Part shown: piece by piece, positions 1 to 8,060 of the stretch
Numbering within the stretch: the stretch's first letter is position 1
How the letters are laid out: each line of letters opens with the position of its first letter
Assembly: GCA_021827485.1 (NCBI GenBank)
Contig: JAKAVM010000006.1
Location: 1 to 42,672, forward strand
Source: Actinomycetes bacterium
Lineage (GTDB): Bacteria; Actinomycetota; Acidimicrobiia; Acidimicrobiales; JAKAVM01
Reading direction: 5' to 3'
DNA: 42,672 nt
The notes under the pieces: model-generated
Databases searched by the model: none
Seen by the model: only the letters and a program-made list of their open reading frames with translations
Told to the model about the DNA's origin: nothing
Made by a program: the position numbers and the translations under genes

Positions 1-2
1 CA

Positions 3-2300
3 TCCACTGGACAAATTATAGTTGCATCTACTTCGGTTGACTTCAGTGGACAGCCTCAGCTGACCTTGACGCCAGCCAGCCAAGGCTCAATTACAAATGA
101 GACCGTAACAGTTAGCGCAAGCGCGCTTGACGCTGCAGGTAATCCATTGGTTGGAGTGAGCATTACTTTTTCAGTTACTTCTGGACCGGATCTTGGCCAG
201 TCGCTAAGCGCGATATCCTCTTCTGCGGGTACTGCAACTTTTAGTCTGTCCGCAACTAAACAGGGAGTAGATACAGTTTCTGCATCTATGATTCCACCGG
301 GAATGACGACTGCGATCTCCGCTACTCCCGTTCAAGTTAAATGGGCGGCACCAATTATCATTACACCTTCCGGAGGTAATGGAGGGGGCTCTTCGTCCAA
401 CCCGTTGCCACCAGGTTCAAAGGCATTAGTATCGCTGACGCTTACGTCACGGGCATCGTCTCTCTTGAGAACACTTCCAAAAAACGATCAATTAATAACC
501 CTAGCTAAGTTACTGGGTGTTTCTCATTCAAAAGCTTTCAAAAAGGAACTAGCTATAAATAGTGTCATTGCTCATACTAGTTATGTCCCTGACGTAGGAG
601 TTCCAGTAGATTTTTCAGTTTCATCAGGTCCAAATAGCGGAATATCTGCAACAGTTCCTACAGACTCTACTGGAACTGCGTCATTTAGCTATAGCGACAG
701 TGGTGGGCCTGGAACCGATACGGTTCTAGCTTCGTTCGTGGATACTGCAGGACTATCTCACTCCACGACATTTACTGTGATTTGGGGGGCACTAGCTACG
801 ACCACAACTACAACTTCCATAACTACAAGTACTACGTTCGCCTCTACCACAACGCTACCTATTTCAAGTACAACAATAGGAGTTAGCGCTACTACGAGTG
901 CGCCAGCTTCCTCATATTCGTCCCCACCAATTTCCTCATACACACCTCCGCCAAGTTCTTATAGTGGATCGCCAACTTCAACTAGTAGCCCCTCAAGCGG
1001 TTCTTCGACGACTTTCGCAAACGCACCGACTACAACTACTCCTAAATCTGCGAGTGGAAAGGGCGGGAGAAATAGTGCGACCTCAAAGAGACTCTCTGGT
1101 TCTTCAGTAAAGGGCACTTCTCGTCAAGCCCTTGGAGTAATTGGAACTGCATCTTCCATATCAAATGGAAATACTGTAACTCGATCGCAGGTTAAGGCCT
1201 TGGTGAAAGCCGGACATCTAGGACCCGATATGGGATACAACCGAGGTTACGGACTAGGTCGCAATGGTGGTCCGCCCGGACAAGTTCCGCTTGCACAATC
1301 TATCCCATCGCCAACCGAGGTATTTCATTCATTTAGTGCCAAGCTACTTAGCGGTAACGGACTACTTGTCTTTGTGATTATGTTTCTAATTGGATTACCG
1401 GCGATGATCTTTAACTCTATCCTCAAAGATCACCATGATAAGTTAGCATCGTCGGCTGGCTCTATACGCAAAGCAATGGATCGACTTGAAGGATGGATGA
1501 ACAATCTGCATGGATCAGTTGTCCTAATGATCTTTGCAGCTATTGGTGGCCTACTATATGCACTTGACGATCAGAATTTTGGTTTGAATCTCTCAAGTCT
1601 TGCTGAAATCCTTGGCTTTGCGGGAGCAATCATCATATCTACTTCGGCAACCGAGGTAGCACGAGGCGTATACGTCCACAGACGCTTTTCCAAGATTGGA
1701 GATCTCAAGGCATATCCACTTGGACTTATTATGGCACTGGGCTTTGATATATTCTCTCGGATAAGTCACTTTGAACCTGGATATGTTTTCGGTATCCTTG
1801 CAGCGGTCGTTTTTCGTGCCAGGTTGACTCAGCATGAGGATGGAAAGTCAATTACTCTCTCGTATATCTGGCTTTTTGGAGTGGCTATAGTGAGCTGGAT
1901 TGTTTGGATTCCCGTCAAAGACGCGGTCATCGGAGGCAACCATAACTTCGGAGTGCTGGTACTTGACGCTTTGCTTTCCTCTGTATGGGTGTGTGGCCTG
2001 CAAAGTTTGTTTTTCGGTTTGATCCCAATTCGGACAATGGATGGCGGAGTCGTAATGAAGTGGTCAAAGCCTTTATGGACAGTGATGTTTGTGCTCACCA
2101 CGTTTATATTTGTTCAATTTATTATTCACCCGTCAGCAGCAGGTTATGGCGGCAACTCTCACACTTCGCTTGTGCCCTTGATCGCGATATTTATCGTAAC
2201 AGCTGTTGCCTCTGGAGTATTTTATATATTTGTGAAGCTCAAGTGGGGCAAGATGACCCAGGATAGTTCCACCCCTCCGCTTGATGTGGTCCAGCAGTAA
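3..2300 (+). CDS. Ig-like/Thr-Ser-rich multi-pass membrane protein, 5' end outside window
   Basis: The reading frame is open to the left edge (position 3) without a start, so this is the C-terminal 765 residues of a longer protein. It begins in a bacterial Ig-like (Big-type) domain with the pattern LTLTPASQG...NPLVGVSITFSV. A second Ig-like module follows at about residues 190-265 (VPVDFSVSSGP...TGTASFSYS). Next comes a roughly 100-residue Thr/Ser/Pro-rich linker that looks like an extracellular stalk. From about residue 450 there are eight or nine hydrophobic segments, with FEPGYVFG in the middle and LIPIRTMDGG late. The likely layout is an extracellular adhesive or sensing head on a polytopic membrane domain. 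I do not recognise the membrane domain. LIPIRTMDGG recalls the second motif of M50 proteases, but no HExxH is visible. It ends just before a promoter for the next genes. Confidence 0.8.
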   Translation, partial: STGQIIVASTSVDFSGQPQLTLTPASQGSITNETVTVSASALDAAGNPLVGVSITFSVTSGPDLGQSLSAISSSAGTATFSLSATKQGVDTVSASMIPPGMTTAISATPVQVKWAAPIIITPSGGNGGGSSSNPLPPGSKALVSLTLTSRASSLLRTLPKNDQLITLAKLLGVSHSKAFKKELAINSVIAHTSYVPDVGVPVDFSVSSGPNSGISATVPTDSTGTASFSYSDSGGPGTDTVLASFVDTAGLSHSTTFTVIWGALATTTTTTSITTSTTFASTTTLPISSTTIGVSATTSAPASSYSSPPISSYTPPPSSYSGSPTSTSSPSSGSSTTFANAPTTTTPKSASGKGGRNSATSKRLSGSSVKGTSRQALGVIGTASSISNGNTVTRSQVKALVKAGHLGPDMGYNRGYGLGRNGGPPGQVPLAQSIPSPTEVFHSFSAKLLSGNGLLVFVIMFLIGLPAMIFNSILKDHHDKLASSAGSIRKAMDRLEGWMNNLHGSVVLMIFAAIGGLLYALDDQNFGLNLSSLAEILGFAGAIIISTSATEVARGVYVHRRFSKIGDLKAYPLGLIMALGFDIFSRISHFEPGYVFGILAAVVFRARLTQHEDGKSITLSYIWLFGVAIVSWIVWIPVKDAVIGGNHNFGVLVLDALLSSVWVCGLQSLFFGLIPIRTMDGGVVMKWSKPLWTVMFVLTTFIFVQFIIHPSAAGYGGNSHTSLVPLIAIFIVTAVASGVFYIFVKLKWGKMTQDSSTPPLDVVQQ

Positions 2301-2305
2301 GAAGG

Positions 2306-2334
2306 TTGACAGGTCGACAACAAACGACTACAAT
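2306..2334 (+). promoter_or_regulatory. Near-consensus promoter of the DUF5615 toxin-antitoxin operon
   Basis: TTGACA (2306-2311) and TACAAT (2329-2334) are separated by exactly 17 bp. The expected transcription start falls at about 2341-2342, the A of the antitoxin ATG at 2342. No Shine-Dalgarno is visible, so the message is predicted to be leaderless. Confidence 0.8.
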
Positions 2335-2340
2335 GTAGTC
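2326..2340. promoter_or_regulatory. Perfect palindromic operator over the -10 box
   Basis: GACTACAATGTAGTC is a perfect 6+3+6 inverted repeat that contains the whole -10 hexamer. A repressor bound here would block RNA polymerase, as expected for autoregulation by an antitoxin or toxin-antitoxin complex. Binding by the adjacent antitoxin is inferred. Confidence 0.65.
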
Positions 2341-2341
2341 A

Positions 2342-2788
2342 ATGACGCGACGATCTGCTACGCCAGTACGATTCGAATCGGAAGTTGCTGATCGGCTCGT
2401 TTCCTTTGTGGGCGCTCACCCAGGCTTATCTCTATCGGCTGCAGCAAATCTTCTCGTTGATGAAGGCCTTCGAATGTCGGAATATCCGGGAATTGTATTT
2501 CGTAGCGGGCCGTCGGGAAGACGCGCGGGATTGTCAGGTGGCCCAGACGTTTGGGAGGCCGTACGGGCGGTTAAGAGCGCTCGGCAGAACGAACCTGACT
2601 TATCCGAAAAAGAGATTTTCTCGCTCGTAGAGAACAATACTGGCGTGCCGGGTTCGCTACTGCGCATTGCCCTGAACTATTGGGCGGCACATTCCGATGA
2701 GGTTGATGCCGAAATTGACGCGGCTGACCAAGCGGAAGCCACAGCGGACGTGCTCTGGCGTCGTGAGCATGATCTTCTCAATCACTGA
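2342..2788 (+). CDS. Putative antitoxin of a DUF5615-type PIN-like pair
   Basis: 148 residues. The N-terminal 45 residues (TPVRFESEVADRLVSFV...AANLLVDEGLRM) look like a small DNA-binding or ribbon-helix-helix-like segment. A middle section, SEYPGIVFRSGPSGRRAGL, precedes a helical part rich in acidic residues and ending HDLLNH. This arrangement is known from antitoxin-like proteins encoded beside DUF5615 PIN-like toxins. The toxin starts 6 bp after this stop, so the two are co-transcribed. The ATG at 2342 coincides with the predicted transcription start, which supports that start codon and a leaderless mRNA. The assignment as antitoxin rests mainly on gene order and on the palindromic operator. 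The pair looks somewhat GC-richer than its neighbours, consistent with a mobile toxin-antitoxin cassette. Confidence 0.7.
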   Translation: MTRRSATPVRFESEVADRLVSFVGAHPGLSLSAAANLLVDEGLRMSEYPGIVFRSGPSGRRAGLSGGPDVWEAVRAVKSARQNEPDLSEKEIFSLVENNTGVPGSLLRIALNYWAAHSDEVDAEIDAADQAEATADVLWRREHDLLNH

Positions 2789-2794
2789 AACTTA

Positions 2795-3157
2795 GTGGTT
2801 TCGCTTCTTCTCGACGAGATGTTATCTGTCGCGATCGCTTCCCAACTTCGATCTCTAGGCCATGATGTCATTGCCGCAGTGGAGGACCGCTCGATGTTGG
2901 CAGCAGCCGATAAAGAGATATTTGAGAGGGCACTAACTGCTGGCCGTGCATTGGTTACCGCCAATATCAAAGATTTTGTTCCACTCGATTATCACTATAA
3001 GGCCGAGGGCCGCTCCCATTGCGGACTGATCTTAGTTTCGTCTAAATCGTTTCCACAGGATCGAGCCTTTACCGGAGCAGTTGTTACTGTGCTCGACAAG
3101 CTGCTGAACGATGATAGGTTTGGAAAGGACTCAACTGTCTTTCTCCAACGACAGTAG
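2795..3157 (+). CDS. DUF5615 PIN-like domain toxin (predicted RNase)
   Basis: 120 residues, matching the usual size of DUF5615/Mut7-C-like PIN proteins. The opening VSLLLDEMLSVAIASQLRSLGHDV is the family hallmark, with Asp in the LLDE motif. It is followed by a catalytic-type Asp near DKEIFERA and the strand ALVTANIKDF, where Asn and Asp occupy the third acidic region. The last part, CGLILVSSKSFPQD, matches the usual C-terminal strand. The probable role is a ribonuclease toxin held in check by the protein encoded immediately upstream (6-bp gap). The start is GTG with little Shine-Dalgarno signal, so translation may depend on coupling to the upstream gene. It converges with the lipoprotein gene, leaving only 11 bp between stop codons. 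Confidence 0.75.
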   Translation: MVSLLLDEMLSVAIASQLRSLGHDVIAAVEDRSMLAAADKEIFERALTAGRALVTANIKDFVPLDYHYKAEGRSHCGLILVSSKSFPQDRAFTGAVVTVLDKLLNDDRFGKDSTVFLQRQ

Positions 3158-3168
3158 TCGCTCCTTAC

Positions 3169-4716
3169 TTAGTTCCAGGAAACTCGGATCCACCCAGCTA
3201 GTGGAAGTACTTGATTGGATACAGTGACAATCTTTTGAACACTTGATGTAGTGGAGGCCAGACCAGATACTGTTAGCGGGGGATAGCAGTTGGAAAGTAC
3301 AGGCGAGTTTACCTTAGAAGCCAGTGAAGCCGCCAAGGTGGGTGATATCTTCTGAACTTGCTTTAGAATTAATTGAGGGATGCTTACCTGACCTACTCCA
3401 CCATTCCCTATTGCATTTGTATCGAGCCAAGACCAATCAGTTGGGCATTCCATCTGGCCGGGAGCATTAGCTGGTTTGTATACACTGGTTAGTTTCGATG
3501 TAACCAAAGCGCATCCAGTAGATGAGTCCGGGCTAACAGAAATAGAGACACCACTACGTACTGAAAAGTCATAAGAGACTTTCAAGGAAGTCCCAGACGT
3601 GCCTGGAGGTGCACAGACGCTCCATGGGGCTGGAGACGATGTAAATGGTACAAGCACTTGGGGCAAGGTGGCCGCTTGATCTTTACCTGTGGCTAGTCTG
3701 ACGATTGCCGTAACGATGTAATGGAGGATATCTTGGGTGCTTTGTGAAGCCAAAGTAGAAGGGTTGGTCACTTCACCAGAAAGCGAGAGATTTGGGTTAT
3801 ATAGCTGCGAAACCTCATATGGGCTATAAAATGCATGCGCAAGTGTTGCATTACCTGTTCTATGTCCGTATGCCATGAAGTTCACCGAGTGAAGTTCAGG
3901 ATGGAAGTCACGGTGGCCGCAATCTGTAACCCAACTTCCCATGACAGCAGCCTGATCTCCGTTTTGAGGTGTGAATCCGGGTACGATATTTTGCTGGTCG
4001 GTCGTAGCGAAATTAGGCCAGCTTTCCCCAGGTGTGATTTGGTCAGTACCGCTGATATGTGGAATAAGCCCTGCCTGAATTTCGTCATGAATCTTGCCTT
4101 TAGGCCAGGAGGAGTGCCCGGGAATAGCGAAACCCTGGTCCAGTCCTTCAAAGGCAGGGGCTAACGTCATGTCAAAGCTAGTATCGCCACCATAAGGATG
4201 ATCGAAGGGTACATCTACGTTACCAACATTAGGTGATATCAAAGTACCGGAGGCCATCATCTGCTTGGCCATTACTGGCGCTCCGTTGGGACCCTTTGGC
4301 CCGCTTGGTACAAATGGACCCCAATGCTTGGCAACTTTTGCTTGACTTATTGAGACGTGCGTAAGTTCTGAAAGCCAGCCATACTGAGCCGACCCACAGT
4401 TCGTGAGGGCGGAACGATTAGTGGGAATAGTTCCGTTAGCTGATACCGCAGCCGACTGTTCGAATGATACTAGTGGGGTTCCCGATTTAGTTGCGCGTGG
4501 TGAAGAAGAGCAGGCACTTAGAGCTAGTGAGCTAATGCCAACTATCGCAATTCCAATGACGAAGGAGTGTTGAAATTTCCTAGCAGCCACCGGGATGGTA
4601 GTAGTCCGGGCAGAGTTTTTAATCTTAGCTTTGTCTTGAAGCCTAGTATTCCTAAGAGCTGCTCTTTGGCCTATGAATTTTTGCAACATTTCGCCTTTCT
4701 TTGTCAAAGCGTTCAT
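3169..4716 (-). CDS. Secreted lipoprotein of unknown function
   Basis: The protein has a basic N-terminus, a hydrophobic stretch SFVIGIAIVGISSLALSAC and a lipobox LSAC with Cys69 (counted from the first ATG), so it is predicted to be anchored outside the membrane by a lipid-modified cysteine. The mature part has about 445 residues rich in Ser, Pro and Gly. It contains a His/Asp-rich block, DCGHRDFHPELHSVNFMAY, that could bind metal, and paired cysteines further on. I do not recognise the family with confidence. The start is uncertain. The first ATG gives an unusually long 46-residue cytoplasmic lead. An ATG ten codons in has a weak AAAGG upstream. A GTG at codon 43 would give an ideal 27-residue lipoprotein signal peptide. 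It stands alone between convergent toxin and divergent DUF4389 genes. Confidence 0.75.
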   Translation of the reverse strand: MNALTKKGEMLQKFIGQRAALRNTRLQDKAKIKNSARTTTIPVAARKFQHSFVIGIAIVGISSLALSACSSSPRATKSGTPLVSFEQSAAVSANGTIPTNRSALTNCGSAQYGWLSELTHVSISQAKVAKHWGPFVPSGPKGPNGAPVMAKQMMASGTLISPNVGNVDVPFDHPYGGDTSFDMTLAPAFEGLDQGFAIPGHSSWPKGKIHDEIQAGLIPHISGTDQITPGESWPNFATTDQQNIVPGFTPQNGDQAAVMGSWVTDCGHRDFHPELHSVNFMAYGHRTGNATLAHAFYSPYEVSQLYNPNLSLSGEVTNPSTLASQSTQDILHYIVTAIVRLATGKDQAATLPQVLVPFTSSPAPWSVCAPPGTSGTSLKVSYDFSVRSGVSISVSPDSSTGCALVTSKLTSVYKPANAPGQMECPTDWSWLDTNAIGNGGVGQVSIPQLILKQVQKISPTLAASLASKVNSPVLSNCYPPLTVSGLASTTSSVQKIVTVSNQVLPLAGWIRVSWN

Positions 4717-4844
4717 ATTTCGTACATGAATTGGTTGTAGAAATGTAACATAATCTCAAAGACCCTGGCATTTTCGTTGAGAACGTCTTTCTCCCAAAGG
4801 CAGTGAAACTTTAGGAATATCTCATATCTTTAGACTTGATGTAG

Positions 4845-4850
4845 TAATAT
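4845..4850 (+). promoter_or_regulatory. -10 box (TAATAT) placed for a leaderless transcript
   Basis: TAATAT begins 13 nt before the ATG at 4858 and no Shine-Dalgarno is visible. No convincing -35 is seen. The position matches other genes in this window with a -10 at the same distance. Confidence 0.45.
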
Positions 4851-4857
4851 ATTCCAT

Positions 4858-5466
4858 ATGACCACTCCAGGTAGTTTTCTAACTCAAAAACATCCGATAC
4901 AACTAGACATAGATGCTCCTCTGGAGATTGCTCGCTGGAGAATAATAGGAAACGTTATACTTGCAATCCCTCATTTTATTGTCTTGTACGTAATGGTAAT
5001 CGTGCTCAACGTATTTACGTTCATTGCCTGGTTTGCAATACTATTTACTGGAAATATTCCGAGAGGGATGTTCGACTTCATGGCAGCGGTTTTTCGGTAC
5101 CAGTGGAGAATTTCAAGCTTCACGCTATTTATGAGATCATCATATCCGGCATTTGATTTGAAGGCATCTGATGTGGACACCGGGAATGATCCTGCCTCGG
5201 TTACAATTCCGTATCCCGATAGACTTAGTCGTGGATTGATATTTATAAAGTGGTTGCTGATTATTCCCACCAATCTTGTACTTGTGTTTGTAGGAATTGC
5301 TGCAGAGGTAGTTATCGTAGTTGCCTGGTTCGCAGTCTTGTTCACAGGCAGGTGGCCTTCTTCTATGAGGAAATTTATTGTAGGTGTGCAACGCTGGGGG
5401 CTGCGCAGCCAGGCATATGTCTTTTTGATGACGGATAAATATCCACCCTTTACGCTCGAACCGTAA
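4858..5466 (+). CDS. DUF4389 membrane protein
   Basis: 202 residues built as two similar halves. Each contains a hydrophobic helix followed by the signature AWFAILFTGNIPRGMFDFM (first half) or AWFAVLFTGRWPSSMRKF (second half), then a segment ending YPPF or YPAF. This duplicated layout is the DUF4389 family seen mostly in actinobacteria. Four membrane helices are apparent: residues about 28-52, 55-65 with re-entry, 125-150 and 152-162. The molecular role of the family is not known. The gene is monocistronic, divergent from the lipoprotein gene and followed by a tRNA. Length and both repeats are complete, so it looks intact. Confidence 0.85.
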   Translation: MTTPGSFLTQKHPIQLDIDAPLEIARWRIIGNVILAIPHFIVLYVMVIVLNVFTFIAWFAILFTGNIPRGMFDFMAAVFRYQWRISSFTLFMRSSYPAFDLKASDVDTGNDPASVTIPYPDRLSRGLIFIKWLLIIPTNLVLVFVGIAAEVVIVVAWFAVLFTGRWPSSMRKFIVGVQRWGLRSQAYVFLMTDKYPPFTLEP

Positions 5467-5512
5467 TTTCGCAAAAAGCTTCAAAAGTTCGTACTTACAC
5501 CAAACTTCCCAC

Positions 5513-5542
5513 TCGACTTTACTGATGCGCAAATACTATACT
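5513..5542 (+). promoter_or_regulatory. Probable tRNA-Leu promoter
   Basis: TATACT (5537-5542) with TCGACT (5513-5518) 18 bp upstream. The expected start at about 5549 is 11 nt before the mature tRNA 5' end. Confidence 0.5.
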
Positions 5543-5559
5543 TGTCTTGTTAGAAAAGA

Positions 5560-5646
5560 GTCGGAGTGGCGGAATCGGCAGACGCGCTAGCTTGAGGGGC
5601 TAGTGTCCGCAAGGACGTGGGGGTTCAAGTCCCCCCTCCGACACCA
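5560..5646 (+). tRNA. tRNA-Leu (anticodon GAG)
   Basis: A 7-bp acceptor stem pairs GTCGGAG (5560-5566) with CTCCGAC (5636-5642), followed by discriminator A and an encoded CCA (5644-5646). The anticodon stem CTAGC/GCTAG (5587-5591/5599-5603) encloses loop TTGAGGG with GAG at 5594-5596. A long variable arm with TCCGCAAGGA is present, as expected for a class II leucine tRNA. The T-arm GGGGGTTCAAGTCCCCC is perfect. It reads CUC and CUU codons. Confidence 0.97.
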
Positions 5647-5742
5647 CTGGGTGGCCCACATAAATGCAACGGTTGACGGCGCGTATGAAACTGCTGGCCG
5701 TCTGTCTTATCTGATAGCTGCGACTTGTAGCAGTGGCAGTAG

Positions 5743-7344
5743 TTAAGATGTCTGCTTGATCATGTCAGCACACTTCTCGCCGATCATGATTACGGCTGCG
5801 TTGATGTTGTTGCTGGGTACGCATGGCATTACTGAGGCATCGGCGATCCTAAGTCCACTGATGCCCCGCACGAGTAGCTGGGCATCTACTACTGCCATTG
5901 GATCGTGTTCTGGGCCCATCTTGCAGGTACCGCACACGTGGTACTCGGTATCGGCGTGGTTACGCAAGGTGTCCTCAATCTGGCGCGGGTCGTCGCGGTC
6001 GTATCGGATAAGCATCTTCCCACGATATCGGTCAAAAGCGCGGCTGTTCATAATATCAAGCGCTATCTGTACGCCCTTGACCATTGTCTCCATGTCGTAG
6101 GGATGACTGAAGTAGTTGGGGTCGATTAGCGGGGCAACCCGGGTATCGGGACTAGCCAGCTTAATTTCGCCAACACTTTTGGGTCGTGCCAAGAGTAGGT
6201 GTGCCGAATAGCCGTGACCGAGGCGCAGCTTGCGTCCGTGATCGTCACCTATGCCAACGATCAGCTCCATCTCCATGTCGCAGACTTGAACATCAGGACT
6301 TGTCCGATAGTAGACCCCCGACTCCGCCACGCAACTCGTAATCAGACCCGAGCGATATTTATGCCAGACCCACATCGCCTTGAGCAGCCGAGCTACACCG
6401 GACGGGGAGATGCCAACGGTATGGTCAGAGACGCGTGACCGATAGATCAAGAGAGCTGAGATATGGTCCTGGAGGTTCTGGCCGATTCCAGGTATGTCGA
6501 GGACCGGAGTTATCCCGAGGTCCTGTAGGTGAGCACCAGGGCCCAGACCCGAAGCCATCAGTATTTGCGGGGATCCGAAAGCTCCTGCCGACATCACTAT
6601 TTCGCGGCGCGCTTTTATGATCTTGATCTGATCACCTTGTTGGTACTCGACGCCGGTCGCTCGTCGCTGGTCGAAAAGCACCCTGTTGGTGTGGGCTCCA
6701 GTGCGCACATCGAGATTGGGCCGATCCATGTTGGGGTGGATAAAGGCAGCAGCGACGCTGTGACGCTCTCCGTCTTTTTGTGTTACCTGCACGTGATAGC
6801 AGCCATAATGGTTGGCACCGTTGAGGTCCGGGTTGAAAGGGATGCCTTGCGACTGGCAGGCCTCTAGGAAAATGTCGTTGAGGGGGCTCGGGCTCCTAAG
6901 GTTGGTGATATGTAAAGGGCCATCGACTCCATGAAACGGGGAGTTTCGGTGGATCGCGTTGGCTTCAGATTTCTTGAAGTAGGGGAGTACATCGTCATAG
7001 CCCCACCCTGGGTTCCCTAATTGTGCCCAATTATCATAGTCCGAGCGTGGACCTCGGGCGTAAATCATGGCGTTGATGGCGCTAGAGCCGCCAAGCGTTT
7101 TGCCGCGCGGCTGAAATCCGCGACGTCCATTTAGGCCAGGCTGCGGCACGGTTTGGTAGTTCCAGCTGTTTATACCTCGTGGCATTGCAAAGGCAAAGCC
7201 CAAAGGGGCACGAACTAGCACATCGCGTCCCTCGCCACCAGCCTCCAATAAGCAAACTCTTATCGAGGGATCCTCGCTAAGTCGGCTTGCCACGACACAA
7301 CCTGCCGATCCACCCCCGACAACGATATAGTCGAACTCATCCAT
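5743..7344 (-). CDS. GMC-family FAD oxidoreductase (choline/alcohol dehydrogenase type)
   Basis: 533 residues, normal for bacterial GMC enzymes. The FAD dinucleotide fold opens the protein (DYIVVGGGSAGCVVASRLSE, residues 5-24) with the LLEAGG strand after it. GMC signature 1 is GKTLGGSSAINAMIYARG (about 82-99). Signature 2, GAFGSPQILMASG, lies near residue 255. The C-terminal active-site region has YHVCGTCKMG and a final NINAAVIMIGEK with the conserved Asn. It should oxidise an alcohol to an aldehyde using FAD; the substrate cannot be told. Its ATG overlaps the VapC stop as TAATG, so it is the third gene of an antitoxin-toxin-oxidoreductase transcript. Base composition is visibly GC-richer than the surrounding genes and it lies just past a tRNA gene, which suggests transfer. 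Confidence 0.92.
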   Translation of the reverse strand: MDEFDYIVVGGGSAGCVVASRLSEDPSIRVCLLEAGGEGRDVLVRAPLGFAFAMPRGINSWNYQTVPQPGLNGRRGFQPRGKTLGGSSAINAMIYARGPRSDYDNWAQLGNPGWGYDDVLPYFKKSEANAIHRNSPFHGVDGPLHITNLRSPSPLNDIFLEACQSQGIPFNPDLNGANHYGCYHVQVTQKDGERHSVAAAFIHPNMDRPNLDVRTGAHTNRVLFDQRRATGVEYQQGDQIKIIKARREIVMSAGAFGSPQILMASGLGPGAHLQDLGITPVLDIPGIGQNLQDHISALLIYRSRVSDHTVGISPSGVARLLKAMWVWHKYRSGLITSCVAESGVYYRTSPDVQVCDMEMELIVGIGDDHGRKLRLGHGYSAHLLLARPKSVGEIKLASPDTRVAPLIDPNYFSHPYDMETMVKGVQIALDIMNSRAFDRYRGKMLIRYDRDDPRQIEDTLRNHADTEYHVCGTCKMGPEHDPMAVVDAQLLVRGISGLRIADASVMPCVPSNNINAAVIMIGEKCADMIKQTS

Positions 7345-7757
7345 TAGGTAATCGGGATAATTTGGAATCTTTGACGACCTCGTATCCGATATATTTGAAA
7401 GTCGGCATCTAGAGAAAAGATCGTATTATGGCCGGATTCTTCGGCGAGTGCTACTAGTGTTGCGTCTGCCAAGTCCATCGGTCGATCAGCATATTGGTCC
7501 ATGAGCCGTGCGCTCCGATGGAGTGCCGACGGAGAGAGATCGATTATCCTAAGACGATCAGTCAGGACAAGGTGCCAAAGCGCTCTTTGCCCTAGTATAC
7601 CTCCAGCTCTCGCGAGCAGATACATAGCTTCAGTGAAAGAAGGCCAAGTCGTTATAAGCGGTAAAGCGAGAGATCCAAGCATTTCCAGACAAACTTTGTG
7701 GTCGGGCTCATCTGCATCAATGATTGCGATAAGAGGCCCGGCATCCGTAAGGGTCAT
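7344..7757 (-). CDS. vapC: VapC-family PIN-domain toxin
   Basis: 137 residues with the full acidic set of PIN nucleases: Asp5 in LTDAGPLIA, Glu43 in SFTEAMYLL, Asp95/Asp98 in RPMDLADATLVALAEE, and Asp117/Asp119 in FSLDADFQIY. The family consists of Mg-dependent endoribonucleases that cleave tRNA or rRNA. The gene overlaps the upstream antitoxin by one base (TAATG) and the downstream GMC oxidoreductase by one base (TAATG), so all three appear translationally coupled. All catalytic residues are present, so it should be active. Subfamily and RNA target cannot be read from sequence. Confidence 0.9.
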   Translation of the reverse strand: MTLTDAGPLIAIIDADEPDHKVCLEMLGSLALPLITTWPSFTEAMYLLARAGGILGQRALWHLVLTDRLRIIDLSPSALHRSARLMDQYADRPMDLADATLVALAEESGHNTIFSLDADFQIYRIRGRQRFQIIPIT

Positions 7758-7999
7758 TATTTGGAATGATTTTCAGCAATAACTTGCTTGAAAGCACTAC
7801 CTGTCGATCGTGCTCGCCCGCCTCCGCCGTGAATAACCCCTGCGACATCTGCGAAATAGTCACTGGGAGATTTGGATAAGGTTTGTTCTGCGCGCTCGGC
7901 TGCCGCTTGACGAATAAATTTAGAAACCGATTCACCTTTTATTTTCGCAGCTCGCTGAATTTTCTCGTCTAGATCGGCTTCTAGTCGGATACTCCTCAT
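7757..7999 (-). CDS. Ribbon-helix-helix antitoxin (VapB-like)
   Basis: 80 residues. The N-terminal MRSIRLEADLDEKIQRAAKI begins with a short strand and then helices, typical of CopG/RHH antitoxins that bind operator DNA as dimers. The C-terminal tail, DYFADVAGVIHGGGGRAR, is likely the toxin-binding part. It is the first gene of the minus-strand operon with vapC and the GMC oxidoreductase, joined by TAATG overlaps. A -10-like TACGTT preceded by TG starts 12 nt before the ATG and no Shine-Dalgarno is present, so the operon message is probably leaderless. Confidence 0.85.
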   Translation of the reverse strand: MRSIRLEADLDEKIQRAAKIKGESVSKFIRQAAAERAEQTLSKSPSDYFADVAGVIHGGGGRARSTGSAFKQVIAENHSK

Positions 8000-8005
8000 G
8001 GAAAC

Positions 8006-8013
8006 AACGTATC
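8006..8013 (-). promoter_or_regulatory. Extended -10 box of the antitoxin-toxin-GMC operon
   Basis: On the minus strand TACGTT (8011 to 8006) is preceded by TGA, an extended -10 arrangement. Its first base is 12 nt from the ATG at 7999. No clear -35 at standard spacing. Confidence 0.4.
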
Positions 8014-8060
8014 ACAAAAATATGTAAACGTCATTCAATACTTGTAGATCTGTGCTATCT

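Noticed and set aside
758-943. Minus-strand and alternate-frame ORFs inside the Thr/Ser-rich linker
   Set aside because: They arise from the biased codons of the linker; no ribosome-binding site or protein-like sequence.
5756-6867. Several plus-strand ORFs antisense to the GMC oxidoreductase
   Set aside because: The minus-strand enzyme is complete with all motifs; the antisense frames show no domain and overlap each other.
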